The notes under the pieces: model-generated
What the model saw: the letters and a program-made list of their open reading frames with translations, nothing else
The model's database searches: none
Told to the model about the DNA's origin: nothing
Program-made: the position numbers and the translations under genes
Source of the DNA: Deinandra increscens subsp. villosa
Taxonomy: Eukaryota; Streptophyta; Magnoliopsida; Asterales; Asteraceae
Assembly: GCA_039602395.1 (NCBI GenBank)
Contig: JBCNJP010000038.1
Coordinates: 496,001 to 560,000, forward strand
Direction: 5' to 3'
Length of the DNA stretch: 64,000 nt
Shown here: positions 52,494 to 63,814 of the stretch, in pieces
Layout: each line of letters starts with the position of its first letter
Position numbering within the stretch: the stretch's first letter is position 1

Positions 52494-55243
52494 TATCTTC
52501 GCCTTCTCATCTCTGGCATAACCGACTTGGCCATCCTGGCTCTCAAGTCTTGGATTTTTTGCTTTCTCGTAATTTTATTAAATGTAATAAAGACAAAACA
52601 GCTTCTATTTGTCATGCTTGTCAGATTTCCAATAGTAAACGATTGCCTTTCAATGATTCATTATCTATTACATTACAATCATTTGACATTGTTCATTGTG
52701 ATCTTTGGACCTCACCAATTGTTAGTAAGTCGGGATATAAATATTACTTGGTCCTTATTGACAACTTTTCTAATTATGTTTGGGTTTACCCTTTGAAATT
52801 CAAATCAGAAACCTTTCCCACTTTTGTAAAATTTCATAAACTTGTTCACACTCAATTCAATAAAAACATTAAACAGTTCCAATGTGATCTAGGGGGCGAG
52901 TTTGACAACCGTGAATTTCACACTTTCGCACAAAACAACGGCTTGATTTTTCGTTTCTCATGCCCCCAAACATCCCCTCAAAACGGTAAAGCTGAACGGA
53001 TGATACGTCGCCTAAACGACATCATTCGTGCCTCACTCATGCAAGCTAGTCTTCCACCTCCCTTTTGGGTGGAAGCTCTTCACACAGCCGCCTATCTCCA
53101 CAACATAATACCCGTCCGGCGCCTAAACTTTAACACACCCGCTTTCGTCCTTTACCACCGCCACCCTACGTATGACCATTTACGTACGTTTGGGTGCGCA
53201 TGTTATCCCAACATGACCGCCACTCAACCTCATAAATTGTTCCCTCGTTCTAAACGGTGTATTTTTTTGGGGTACCCAAATAATTTTCGTGGCTATCGTT
53301 GCTATGATCCCGCCACCGGCAGGGTGCATATTTCTCGGCATGTCATCTTCGATGAACATGTATTTCCGTTTGGCGAACCGACACCCGCTGACACCTCGCA
53401 TCCCGCATCCGAACCCCACCCCTTCTTCCATTTTCCTGCCGGCCAGACTACCACCCCTCCACCCTCACACACGCCACCACCCACACCCCCACCGCCGCAA
53501 CCACCGATCACACCCATATCGCCGTCGCACACTTCCACGGCCTCTCCAGGCTCGTCGACCTCCTCATCGTCAGCTGAGCCTTCTCCGCCGCCTGCTACCG
53601 TACACCCCATGACCACCCGCTCCCGCGCCGGTATATTCAAAGCGGTTTCCCGCCTTAACCTTCACACCGACACCAAACCCTCTATCTCTCCTGTCCCGAC
53701 CTCTCACACCAAAGCATTGGCTGATCCATACTGGCGCAAAGCCATGACTGACGAGTTTGAGGCATTGCAGAATAATGATACGTGGGAATTGGTACCACGC
53801 CCTGACGGGACACCGGTTATTCGTTGCATATGGCTATTCCGTCATAAATTTAAATCAGACGGTTCTTTGGAGAGATACAAAGCACGGCTTGTAGTAAATG
53901 GTAAGTCTCAAACGGTGGGGATTGATTGCATGGAGACTTTTAGTCCGGTGGTTAAACCGGCTACCATTCGGACGGTCTTATCTCTGGCCGTCTCCCGTCA
54001 GTGGCCGATACATCAACTAGATGTTAAAACTGCATTCTTGCATGGTGACTTGGCTGAAACAGTTTATATGCAGCAACCGCCTGGATTTATTGATGCACGG
54101 TTTCCTAATCATGTGTGCCGCCTTAAACGCTCATTGTATGGTTTAAAACAGGCACCACGGGCTTGGTATACACGTTTCTCCACATTTCTATTGGCTAAAG
54201 GTTTTCGTAGCAGTCTTTCTGATTCATCCTTATTTGTGTATCGCCATGGCATACACACAGCTTATTTGTTACTTTATGTGGATGATATCGTACTCACTGC
54301 TTCTGACTCAGGTTTTCTACGGAACTTAATTACCACTTTATCAGCCGAGTTTGCCATGTCTGATTTGGGACCCCTACATCATTTTTTGGGTATTACCATT
54401 ACCAGGGATTCATCGGGCTTATTTTTACATCAGTCCCAGTATGCTCGCGACATTCTCCAGCGGGCTTCTATGAGTTCGTGCAAACCATCCATCACTCCGG
54501 TTGACACCAACTCAAAATTGAGTGCTACAGATGGTCCTTTATTTTCAGATGACGCGTTATATCGCAGTCTTGCCGGGGCCTTACAGTATTTGACATTTAC
54601 TCGCCCAGATATCTCCTATGCCGTTCAGCAGGTATGTCTGTTTATGCATGCCCCACGGGAGCCTCATTTTCAGTTTATGAAGCGCATCTTGCGCTATCTA
54701 CAGGGCACTTTAGACTACGGCATTCGTATTACCCCGTCCTCAATCAGCTCTCTCACCGCATACTCTGATGCTGATTGGGGCGGGTGTCCGGATTCCAGGC
54801 GTTCTACTTCAGGATATTGTGTTTTTATGGGCGACAATCTTTTATCCTGGTCATCCAAACGGCAGACCACCGTCTCCAGATCCAGTGCCGAGGCTGAATA
54901 TAGAGCCATCGCCAATGCTGTGGCCGAAGTTAGTTGGTTGCGTAATCTGTTACTTGAGCTTCATGTGCCTCTGCGCTCAGCCTCTGTTATCTACTGTGAT
55001 AATGTGTCTGCAGTTTATCTTTCTGGCAACCCTGTTCAGCACCAGCGTACTAAACATGTCGAGATTGACATACATTTTGTTCGTGAGAAGGTCCGGGTCG
55101 GCCAAATACGTGTTCTTCATGTTCCTTCGGCGTTTCAGTATGCTGACATCTTCACCAAGGGCCTTCCTCGACATCTTTTTCACAGTTTTCGTGACAGTTT
55201 GCGCATACGTCCTCCTCCCGCTCCAACTGAGGGGGCGTATTAG
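52457..55243 (+). CDS. Ale-like integrase, reverse transcriptase and RNase H
   Basis: A 928-codon frame. Integrase zinc finger HLWHNRLGHPG ... CHACQ (about residues 20-55), then DDE residues in HCDLWTS, QCDLGGEF and NGKAERM. CIFLGYPNNFRGYRCYDP and a Pro-rich linker follow. RT has LDVKTAFLHGDLAETVYMQQ, SLYGLKQAPRAW and the intact active site LLYVDDIVLTAS (about 607). RNase H has AYSDADWGGCPDSRRS and TVSRSSAEAEYRAI. It ends FTKGLPRHLFHSF and stops inside the LTR start. All catalytic residues appear present, so only the frame change upstream argues against activity. The first ~10 codons may not be genuine. Confidence 0.92.
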   Translation: MDLPRIHGSACMISSPSHLWHNRLGHPGSQVLDFLLSRNFIKCNKDKTASICHACQISNSKRLPFNDSLSITLQSFDIVHCDLWTSPIVSKSGYKYYLVLIDNFSNYVWVYPLKFKSETFPTFVKFHKLVHTQFNKNIKQFQCDLGGEFDNREFHTFAQNNGLIFRFSCPQTSPQNGKAERMIRRLNDIIRASLMQASLPPPFWVEALHTAAYLHNIIPVRRLNFNTPAFVLYHRHPTYDHLRTFGCACYPNMTATQPHKLFPRSKRCIFLGYPNNFRGYRCYDPATGRVHISRHVIFDEHVFPFGEPTPADTSHPASEPHPFFHFPAGQTTTPPPSHTPPPTPPPPQPPITPISPSHTSTASPGSSTSSSSAEPSPPPATVHPMTTRSRAGIFKAVSRLNLHTDTKPSISPVPTSHTKALADPYWRKAMTDEFEALQNNDTWELVPRPDGTPVIRCIWLFRHKFKSDGSLERYKARLVVNGKSQTVGIDCMETFSPVVKPATIRTVLSLAVSRQWPIHQLDVKTAFLHGDLAETVYMQQPPGFIDARFPNHVCRLKRSLYGLKQAPRAWYTRFSTFLLAKGFRSSLSDSSLFVYRHGIHTAYLLLYVDDIVLTASDSGFLRNLITTLSAEFAMSDLGPLHHFLGITITRDSSGLFLHQSQYARDILQRASMSSCKPSITPVDTNSKLSATDGPLFSDDALYRSLAGALQYLTFTRPDISYAVQQVCLFMHAPREPHFQFMKRILRYLQGTLDYGIRITPSSISSLTAYSDADWGGCPDSRRSTSGYCVFMGDNLLSWSSKRQTTVSRSSAEAEYRAIANAVAEVSWLRNLLLELHVPLRSASVIYCDNVSAVYLSGNPVQHQRTKHVEIDIHFVREKVRVGQIRVLHVPSAFQYADIFTKGLPRHLFHSFRDSLRIRPPPAPTEGAY
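55226..55237 (+). other. Polypurine tract of the Ale-like element
   Basis: actgagggggcg immediately before the 3' LTR. Confidence 0.85.
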
Positions 55244-55353
55244 TGTATATTCTGTGTATTATTGTTAATAGTACAGGGTGCTTGATGTAATATGTATATC
55301 TATATATAGGGTTGTAATATTTCAATTGAGGTAATAAATTACGATTACATTCA
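55238..55353 (+). repeat. 3' LTR of the Ale-like element (116 bp)
   Basis: Same start and end as the 5' LTR, four bases shorter. Followed by target duplication ctttt. Confidence 0.9.
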
Positions 55354-55358
55354 CTTTT

Positions 55359-55982
55359 GCGACACTAACCATCTACAAAACTTAGTATTAAATAAATATG
55401 ATTTCTTCCTTACTTTTGCGACACTAACTGTCAACAACAATAAAGTTCCTTAAACCAAATTGGTTTTGCTTCTGTTTGATTTAAACAATATAGATAATTT
55501 CTTTCATCACAATTTGAAATGACCTCTAGAAATATTATCTTTCTTATCAAATCCCATAAACGACTTTTTTCCCTTATTTTAAATCAAATATCTTGATAAA
55601 AGAAACACCGCCTTAAGCCCTGTGCACATAAGAAATACCTCATACCTGCCGTTCGATACCTCCTCGAAATCTGCTATTGTTGATCGATGTCCCTTTCCGT
55701 TTTAGATAGCAAACTCCAACCAAAAACGATTTCTTACCGTTTACATGCACCGCTTTTTCTGCGATCGAACAAGAACCCACACCCCGCTTCCGTTGATGTC
55801 GATCAACAAAAGAACCCGTGCTGATTACGTCGCCACCCGTTGCAATCCGATTCCGCTCCTGTTTGTTCTTGCCCGCCGTTCCGACCAAAAAACACCCCGT
55901 TACCGATCACGACACCAAAACAAACCTGCAAATCAATTGCTACTCCAGCTCTTCCCATTCGATCCCTCGCTCAGATATCAAT
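55359..55982. other. Interior of the non-coding LTR element
   Basis: No coding support. The word cttttgcgacactaac occurs at 55354 and again near 55413. The last part (55620-55980) is C-rich on the plus strand. Confidence 0.45.
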
Positions 55983-56270
55983 TGTTGGAAATTAGACCTT
56001 CTTCAACTTATTCAACTTAATCAAACAATAGATTTAGCAAAAAAAAAAAAGAATTTGTTGATTAATAAAATTGAAGGTACATGAACCCTACATCTATGAA
56101 CCCTATTTATAATACTTATCCTGGAAAACAAGAAACTTAATTACACACAAATTAGAAAACTAAATGAAATAGTTCTACCTAATAAAACTTTACTAATTAA
56201 CCTCTAATTATTAGATAATTACAAGATTAACCCAATAATAATCATTTGACTATTGAAAACACTCCCAACA

Positions 56271-56938
56271 AAACTAAATTAACATATATAATTGCATGAC
56301 TACCGTGAAACTTCACAAAACTTTATAAAAATTTGTCCAACTATTTAGACGCTTGCAACACTTTTATAAAAATTTGGTGGAACCATATTTAATTTAAATA
56401 AAAAAAAAACACCACATTAATCCAAATGCCCCCTAGACAAAAGCTTGCATTGTGTACACCTCTAATGATCACACCATTGCATGCTTGTACCACCTTCAAG
56501 AAAAACCAAAGCACATCATTGCATGCTTGTACCACCTTCAACAAAAACCAGCACATTACCCTCCTCTTATTGAATTTTGGACCACTCTTCAATTCACTAT
56601 AAATAAATAGAACCCCGATGCAAGCCCTAATTCCACACCTAAACAACCTCTTGTAACCTTGAAAGAATAGCTCCCAAACACCTTTAAACTTCTCAAAAAT
56701 TCTACTCCAAAACAGCCCAGAAAATTCAGCTATTTCATCATCATTTTGCTTCAAAAGTCTTGCAAGATTACCTCCTTTTAACACCCCTTCGTAAGTTAAA
56801 CATTTAGTAGTTTAATACCATCTTAAATATATCTTCTTTTAAATTTTAACACCATTAAAAACATACATAAAAGCTTGCTTAAATGCTATAAGTAATGCTT
56901 CATAATGTTCTAACTATACTAGTATTTCATTTACTTTA
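56271..56938. other. AT-rich sequence between elements
   Basis: A 50-base word with cattgcatgcttgtaccacc repeats at about 56474 and 56516. No credible gene. Confidence 0.45.
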
Positions 56939-56959
56939 CATCACTACTACAAAAAATGT

Positions 56960-57185
56960 CTTTCTTGACGCGCAATGCGTGTCAAGAAAGGGGTCAGATG
57001 ACGCGCATTTGCGCGTCAAGGAAGGCCATGTCAAGAAGCTTCTTGACGCGCAAAATGCGTGTCATCCCGTTCTCGACGCGCAAACGATGACACGCATTTT
57101 ATGACACGCATTGCGCGTCATAAAATGCGCGTCAAGGAAGCCCTCGTCATAAAGGTAGATGACACGCATTTTTGCGCGTCATGGA
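56960..57185. repeat. CACTA left subterminal repeat array
   Basis: At least ten copies of gacgcgca / tgcgcgtc and gacacgca variants, many arranged as inverted pairs such as gacgcgcatttgcgcgtc. These are typical transposase-binding regions of CACTA elements. Confidence 0.85.
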
Positions 57186-57679
57186 TTTTTTAAAAAAAAT
57201 TAAAAAAAAATATTTTTAATAGAATCATTAATTTCTACATTAAATGACAATAACGTGAAAATGCAAAATAAAATACATATATAGCAAAACAATGCATTTC
57301 ATATAAATAGCAACATTACAAAATTAAAAGTTAACATGAGTTCACAACTGGATCCGGTATGCTAAAAACATTTATGCTATGAGATTTCCACTAACCTAAT
57401 AGTACTTATATGTATGATGAATCTATTGTTCTCTTGTAAATCCATGTGTATCTGTAGATATTTCAGCACCTCAAACAACCATCTTAACATCCATGTGTAT
57501 CTGCACGAATGAAATCAGATATTCAAATTCACAGAGATTGCACTTTAAACCATTTACTTAAGTAAAAACATGAATACAACAATTATAAATACCTTGAAAA
57601 GCAACTTGATAATTAAAAAGAAAGTATCTCAGATGCTAAAAGTCTCTTATCAGTGGAGGAAATACCTATCTACAACATT

Positions 57680-57890
57680 ATCTGGAACCAACAGTTTGAT
57701 CTTCATATTCTGAATCCACATCTTCGTTTTCATCTTAGTTCCTTGTTTCTTGAAATCACTTGCCCGAAACAAGATACCAGTTATTGAAAAGGATGTTATC
57801 TTCTATAAATATGAATCCAACGGGTCAAGTGTGTTCATCGTTGTCAGTTTTATCAACCAATAGTTCAAGTTTCTCACCACGCTTGAGAAC
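57680..57890 (-). pseudogene. Captured VAMP7-type R-SNARE exon fragments
   Basis: After an AG at 57892-57891 the minus strand reads VLKRGEKLELLVDKTDN. About 70 bases later, at 57772-57680, it gives SDFKKQGTKMKTKMW and IQNMKIKLLV. This is the SNARE motif end and the start of the membrane anchor of plant VAMP71/72 proteins, which drive vesicle fusion. The pieces are in different frames and lack the longin domain. The assignment is from recognised motifs. Confidence 0.7.
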
Positions 57891-57899
57891 CTGCACATA

Positions 57900-60050
57900 T
57901 CATATTTTTTAGTAAATAAAAGGAATCAGAAACTTAATCACCATGAATAGTCAGGAGATTCAAGTAAAGTAAACTTGATCACCATTTTAATATTACTAAT
58001 TTTTTTATATCTAAAATGACTGATTTCAACTCAGCCCTTTCGATTGCAACCTATTTAGACCTGAACCAAGTTGATGCTTCTGTAAAACTACCCATTTTGA
58101 GTTTTGACACCTAACTGACCCTAACCGACCCAACCCGGCCGTTTTGCCATGCCTAACCATATGCATTCAGATTCCAATCGGTAGACATCTAGTACCATCT
58201 GTTTTCCAGATTAAACTCTTTCAATTACAAATCCCTACTGTGACTGAGTATCACACTGCTGCAGACATAAACTTAAATCAGCCCTATTATGAAACAAGGT
58301 TGTGGCTGAAAATGGATAATCTGCTTAAATTATTTAGAGACCTTAACTTTTATACTCAGGTAGGAATGATTAACATCTGAATGGTGTGAATGATGGGTAC
58401 TTGCAGAATGTAGGTGGGTTGGTATGGCTAACATGAGATTTTATAACGGTTGTAATGGGCGGGTTCCAATAGCACCTTCCTTTTCATATTCCTATAGGTT
58501 TCTAACTTTATTCTTTTTATTTTCTGAGGTTCAGTTTCAATTATGTCAACAATTCTGGTATAAGTTATTGGCCTATTGTTACTTTAAAATTTGTTGTTTA
58601 TCAAATTCTTTAATTTTGGTTGATGCTTACCTCTACAAAAGTTGTACTGTTGTTCCCTTTCTTAAAATCATGTACCTCTTCAATTTGTTATTTGTTGTTC
58701 CCTTTCTTAAAATCATGTACCTCTTCAATTTGTTATTTTTAAAACTAAAAAGTGGTCAGAATCTATTGACAATTATAATTTTATGCTCACTTTGAGTAAC
58801 AGGGTCCATTTAGTTCACCTCTGTATTTGAAAGCACTAAACATCACAACAAAATCCAATTTCAACCAATTGCTCCTTTAATTAATCTGTATATATTCATT
58901 CCTGTTTCAGTGATTGTACTACGAACGAATCATAAATAGAGACACTACGATTTTTATAATAACAATTGAACCTCATTAAAGAGATTATTATTGAAAACAC
59001 TGAAATAACTTCATGAATAGGTATAAAACAATGATTACTCATATAAAAAATGAATTAGGACACATACCTGAACTCAGAAAATTTGTAATGTTAAAGAGCG
59101 ACACTGAAGATGGACATAAGAAAGAATAATAGCTTTAGAAAATAGAAATTTGAAGCATATTAGAGGAAGCAAAAAACAACAACGTAATATGCCCAAAACA
59201 ACCAAGTCGTTTAGTTTAAAAAAGACGTAGAATGCAAGAATTGAACCTGGCTTTTCCTCTGAACTTGAAGAGGTTATCTCTCCATATTCTGATCACACAA
59301 GAAAAACATATACAATTTAGGAGCACAGAGAACAGTTTCTGCTCCTGTTGAGCTAATGTAGATTAACATTTAGTTGAGGGAGCCTAAAGGCATCTCCTTT
59401 CATTTCCTTCATTAAAAAAGGGTTGTTTTTGTTAACTTTTAATACATTTAGTTATAAAAAAGAACACTGCTTCTGATTCTGAAATACTTCTGATAATTGT
59501 GTTTAATGTTGTGGTTAATTTGTGTTTTGTGGTCATGTATTTTTATATAAACAAGAACACTGCAGGAGTGCTTGGATTTGTGTTTTGGAGCAAATTATTT
59601 AATTATTACAACATGAACTCACAAGAATTGCTTTATAATGTCCGAATATTAAGGATCAAGTAATCAGTCTTGCCACAAAATTAATTATCCAGGGATAAAC
59701 TAAAACTTTTAAGGGGTGTTTGGAATTGTGTTTTGATAGTGATTGTGTAAAATGGAATAAATTTTACCTGCAGTTATTATTTACAAAAATGGTAACTGAT
59801 TTAGTAAATTGGTAGTGATTGTGTAAAATGGAATAGCTTCTACGCACAGTGGGTCCACATCAGTTTCTAAGTAGCATAATCTTCTAAATTAATCACCAAA
59901 ATTATTTAATTAAATATATCCTTTTGTTCACTTGATCTTAGTCAATAACTGGTGAATGGACATTATATAAATAGAATAACAATTATAAATAACTGAACTA
60001 TAAAATTAAAGTTACCAATCATAAGAGAGCTGCTCATAGGCCTCATTCAC
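57900..60050. other. CACTA interior without supported genes
   Basis: AT-rich. Contains a 45-bp tandem duplication at 58648-58737 and a repeated tagtgattgtgtaaaatgga near 59737 and 59812. Frames here lack recognisable motifs. Confidence 0.45.
58648..58737. repeat. 45-bp tandem duplication
   Basis: tgttgttccctttcttaaaa begins at 58648 and 58693 with the rest of the unit identical. Confidence 0.9.
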
Positions 60051-60054
60051 TTGT

Positions 60055-61120
60055 TCAATTAAGCTGAAAGGCTTGATCCCTAGAGCTGCAAATCACACCG
60101 GAAGAAAGCACATTACATGACCATATCAAGGGCCAGGACCCTGCCCCTCTGACCATATTGAGGCACATTACCTTGATCACTGTTGATTTTTGTTCGTGTT
60201 TAGTTTCGGTTTCAATGTGGGTGGTGATGCGCCCCACTTGTAGTTTCTTCTGAAAATGGATTCTTCTTGGTGCGGATCCTTGAAGAGTAAGGGCTGCAGA
60301 ATTAGTGACACTTTGCACATGGCGATTCCTAATTTTGATTCCTATGTTGTTTTCGTTGTTAAATGCCAACGCGGTGTTGCTATTGGTGCTGCTGCAAGAA
60401 TTGCCTTTGACCATGCTGCTTTGACCAATCCCGGTTTCAAATGCCTCAGACCCAAAAGAGAAGTCCCTACTCACATACTACAAAACACCAGATGAGACAA
60501 GGTTAACTTAGTAACGAATAGCGATTCATATAGACCCTAATGTACCCGTATTTGCATGACTTCACCGTCCGACTCGCCACTATATTCATTTTCTTTAACA
60601 TGAACTTCAGGAACTGAAATTTGAACAACCGACCCGCCATTATAACCAGAATCACTGAACGAGAGTTGTTCCGATTCAGCTAGAATATTATTCCAGAACT
60701 CAAAGTCGATTGTCGCGTGATGATCTTGGATTCCCTTTTGTTCATATCCAGAGTTCACAATCCCATGATTACCAAGGGAAAATATCTTTGTATCAAAATG
60801 TTCCGGTGATGCATCCCAGAAACCTTTTAGAGCTACTTCAAGATCGATATCTGCCGGCTAAATAGAAATCAGATAATCAGATAATCATATAATAAGATAA
60901 CTAAACGTGGTACTCCTAAACAAAAGGGAATGTAAAAAAATCAATGTAAGCACATACCATTTGATAGTCTGAGAGATCAATGTCAGGTTCTAGACAATCT
61001 TGAAAATCAAGAATATCATATTTTCTTTCAGAAGCTTCAACTTTCAAAACCAAATTGTTTGAAGGTTGCGTGTTCGGTTAATGGGTCAAAATCGGTGTTA
61101 CAAGCTCTGATTGAACATCT
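60055..61120 (-). pseudogene. Captured NAC-type transcription factor C-terminal exons
   Basis: Three exon-like blocks on the minus strand. First, to about 60958: DILDFQDCLEPDIDLSDYQM before a GT. Second, 60857-60529: DLEVALKGFWDASPEHFD and FEFWNNILAESEQ. Third, after an AG near 60483: SRDFSFGSEAFETGIG, GIKIRNRHVQSV and GSAPRRIHFQKKLQVG. The last block resembles the C-terminal part of membrane-tethered-type NAC factors (GIKIR ... GTAPRRIRLQ). No NAC DNA-binding domain is present. A stop lies in the upstream part near 61080. The family call is my recognition of the tail motif. Confidence 0.55.
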
Positions 61121-61509
61121 TCAGTAGAAGATTTTACAACAGGAATCAACACAATCCAAACATTCACCATCATCAAAAGCCCTAAGTTCGACTTAATCAT
61201 CCCGGTTCATCACACCAATTGTCTGTAGAATAAACCAACCATACCCTTTGTTCAGTTTACCAATTCTACTACCAGAAAATTTAGGTTTTATGAGTTTCAA
61301 TTTAGAGTTCACACATTTCAACCTAGGGTTCATGAGCTGCATGCCTATTTTGCTAATAACCACTAAAACTTAGTAACGAGAGAACAATCAACAACAAAAA
61401 ATTGATACACGAACTATTATTACCTGGTGATTAGGATGCAGTGAATGATAAATCTTGAGGGGCGATAAGTATGAAAATTAAAATCACAGATACGATCATC
61501 ATCAACATC

Positions 61510-61930
61510 TCAGCCAAGCTCGCAAAAGTCTATCATCTTCGACCTCCAGTTTCCACCGCTCTCCTGCTTCAACCATATATCTGGTTCTGATCCCCCTCTG
61601 CTGCAAAAACCTATAGATACGAACCCTAGTTCCACTGCAGAAATCAAATCCCTGCGTATGTTGAATCCATTGGCGATTACACCAAATCGGAGATCTGGAA
61701 CAAAAACGTGAATTTGGGGGATTTTGTGGAGTTTCAGAGTCAACGTTGCATCCTCGTCTTCTTCAGCGTAACAAAAATTAAGAAGAAATCGTGTAGCAGT
61801 AGTTGACAACAAACGAAGCAGAAATAGGGAGATTTTAAGGGTTCTTATGAAATTCTCTATGGAGAATGAATCGTGAATTAGGGCTCTTTAGATGGAGGAG
61901 GATATCGTAAGTGAAACCCTAGAAGATTTG
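61510..61930 (-). other. Leader-like sequence and a 100-codon frame of unknown identity
   Basis: A frame from 61812 to 61510 (LLNFCYAEEDEDATLTLKLH, PDLRFGVIANGFNIR) is preceded by a CT-rich leader-like stretch. I recognise no domain. It could be the 5' end of the captured NAC-type transcription unit or the element's own gene remnant. Confidence 0.35.
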
Positions 61931-62089
61931 AATCATAAGAGGATATGGAGCAGAAGAAGTGGAGGCGGAGAAGATGGAACTAAGGTGTAAAGAGGGAAAT
62001 GAAATTTTGGGGCAAAAAAGGTGTAAAGAGGGAAATGAAATTTTGGGCCAAAAATTTGAGCGTGAAAATGAAAAACATAAAACGACACT

Positions 62090-62290
62090 TTGAGATGACG
62101 CGCACATTTTTAAGGTGTACTCCGTGTTTTTTATTTTTAATTTCTGACAGAGATTTAATGACGTCCAAAATTGCGCGTCATCTACTCTTAATATTTTACA
62201 ACTTACGACAGATTTTTAATGACACGCATTTTTGCGCGTCATAAAACTGTGCGCGTCATCGTTCACGCGTCAAGAAAGGCCCTGTTTCTA
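62090..62290. repeat. CACTA right subterminal repeat array
   Basis: Copies of tgacgcgca, tgcgcgtcat and tgacacgcatttttgcgcgt, matching the left array. An ~38-bp tandem duplication (ggaaatgaaattttggg) precedes it at about 61996-62060. Confidence 0.85.
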
Positions 62291-62491
62291 GTAGTGCATG
62301 TTACATATTTACATGTTTCACATATGAACTGTTATGCTTAAAAAAAATTATACTTAACATGATCCAAGAACTCTTATAGGGATAAAAAATGGTGAAGTTC
62401 CATAATCAACCCAATTTATGAACCTTTGTTAAGTGGTTTTCTAAAAACTAGTTAAAAACTAACTAAATTTAGTTTTTATAAACACCAATGA

Positions 62492-62585
62492 CATTTAGAC
62501 CTTGAAGCACGTAGGGTGAGGTTCATTATAGACACTTTCATTTAGACCTTGAAGCACGTAGGGTGAGGTTCATTATAGACACTTT
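62492..62585. repeat. 47-bp tandem duplication
   Basis: catttagaccttgaagcacg begins at 62492 and again at 62539 with the rest of the unit identical. Confidence 0.9.
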
Positions 62586-62661
62586 CACATGTGAAATAGC
62601 TCTTTTTCACATATGAAATGTTTTGAACAATGAGAAAAAGGGAAAAAGGAAAAAAAATTCA

Positions 62662-63814
62662 GAGTTAAATACGATTTGTGGTTTGCAGATTTTAACTGTT
62701 TGAGTCCATTTTCTAAATTATTAACAAATCTCACCTTATGGTTGCTTTTCTTAACAAATCGAACCCCATGTTTTCATTCTGTTGCCAGTTGAGTCCATAG
62801 GCCTAACGGGGTTAATTTTTTCTGTTAAGTGGAAGGGGCATTTTAGTCATTTTACTTATGAGGTACTACTTTTATAAGTTATCAAAACTAAAGGACTATT
62901 TTTGTAACTTTATTAAGAGTCTCTTTTATTAAATATCTTAAAAATTAAATAAATAAATAAAAACAAAGTTGTCCATTCTAAACTCATTTGAACCACCACC
63001 GCTGTACACCCCCCACAACCACCATACACCACCCGCCACCATCATACACCACCCAGTGGCCGCCGCCACCACCACCACCATCGATTCAGTCAATATCCCA
63101 CTTCTCATCAGAACCTTCGGCCTCCCTGAACCTTCGTACTCACCCAGAAAGACCAAAGAAACAATTGTTGTGGTTTGGCGAACAAGAAATTAAGCCCCCC
63201 CTCCCTCCAAATGCCCTTTCTCAGTCTCTCTCTCCCACCGCCATCAATAACAACACTACGGAACCATTAATTCATCATCCATACCCCTCCATCATTAATT
63301 TACTTTCGTTCCTTCTATTTTCATTAAATCATTAAATCACAAACCATTTTTGGGGCATTGAATCACGAATCATTTTCATGGCTACTGTTCTAATGCCCAA
63401 AAAGAACAACGACTATTTAGATGCCCAAAATCCTCAACTGTTTACAAATAGAAGCTGGTAGTCTGTGGTGTCGTAGAAGATGATCGGAGAGGGTGGTGGC
63501 GGTGGTCGGTTGACGAACTCAAATCTAGATCAGAATCAAATCTGAGATTTGCTTTATATATATTGTATTTGTGATTAATTACAAAAATAGTCCTTCATAT
63601 TTAACTTTTTCAATATTTCATGTATAAATTTATTATTTAAATAAATCCCCCTCATGTGTAAAATGACAAAAATACGCTTATTTTAACCCTGTTAGTCTTA
63701 GGGACTCAAATAGCAATAAAATGCAACCATGAGGAATGATTTGTTAATAATCTGAAAAATGGACTCAAAGGGTTAAAATCGACAAACCTCAGGGATGCAA
63801 ATCGTATTTAACTC
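62662..63814. mobile_element. Non-autonomous MULE (1,153 bp)
   Basis: Terminal inverted repeats of roughly 200-240 bp begin GAGTTAAATACGATTTG and share GTTTGAGTCCATTTT and TTTTAGTCATTTTAC-type blocks. Flanks aaaaattca (62653-62661) and aaaaattaa (63815-63823) match at 8 of 9 bases, fitting a MULE 9-bp duplication. The interior has a C-rich, CCACCA-repeat stretch (about 62990-63330) that could be captured DNA; no transposase. Confidence 0.75.

Larger units (their letters stand above)
50721..55353 (+). mobile_element. Complete Ale/Retrofit-like Ty1/copia element (4,633 bp)
   Basis: Perfect 5-bp duplication ctttt (50716-50720 and 55354-55358) flanks 120- and 116-bp LTRs that differ by about two substitutions and one 4-bp indel, so the insertion is recent. 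Primer site, gag, protease, integrase, RT and RNase H follow in copia order and end in a purine tract. The only obvious lesion is a frame change between protease and integrase (52457-52493). Confidence 0.95.
50019..56270 (-). mobile_element. Non-coding LTR element (TRIM/LARD-like) hosting the Ale-like copia
   Basis: Related direct repeats lie at 50019 to about 50300 and 55983-56270 (shared cctaataaaactttactaat and attaataaaattgaaggta). On the minus strand the right copy has TGTTGGGAG...CCAACA tips and is followed by a primer-like attgatatctgagcgag reading. Without the nested copia element the interior is only about 1.1 kb and has no gag or pol. I found no clear target duplication, so the element call is tentative. 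Confidence 0.5.
56942..62296. mobile_element. CACTA (En/Spm) element with captured host sequences (5,355 bp)
   Basis: Ends CACTACTACAAAAAATG and its inverse (ctagtagtg), flanked by the 3-bp duplication cat (56939-56941 and 62297-62299), as for CACTA elements. Dense subterminal arrays of TGACGCGCA-type words lie at both ends. I see no TNPA/TNPD-like transposase. The interior holds minus-strand fragments of a VAMP7-type SNARE and a probable NAC factor, so it looks like a non-autonomous, gene-capturing CACTA. Confidence 0.9.

Noticed and set aside
51609..53640. Minus-strand and alternative-frame ORFs in the Ale-like gag and linker
   Set aside because: Shadows of Pro-rich coding sequence on the plus strand.
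60256..60495. Plus-strand frame over the NAC-like exon
   Set aside because: Antisense shadow; the minus strand has splice signals and the family motif.
62988..63335. 115-codon frame in the non-autonomous MULE
   Set aside because: Low-complexity Pro/Thr/His composition from CCACCA repeats; no domain recognised.
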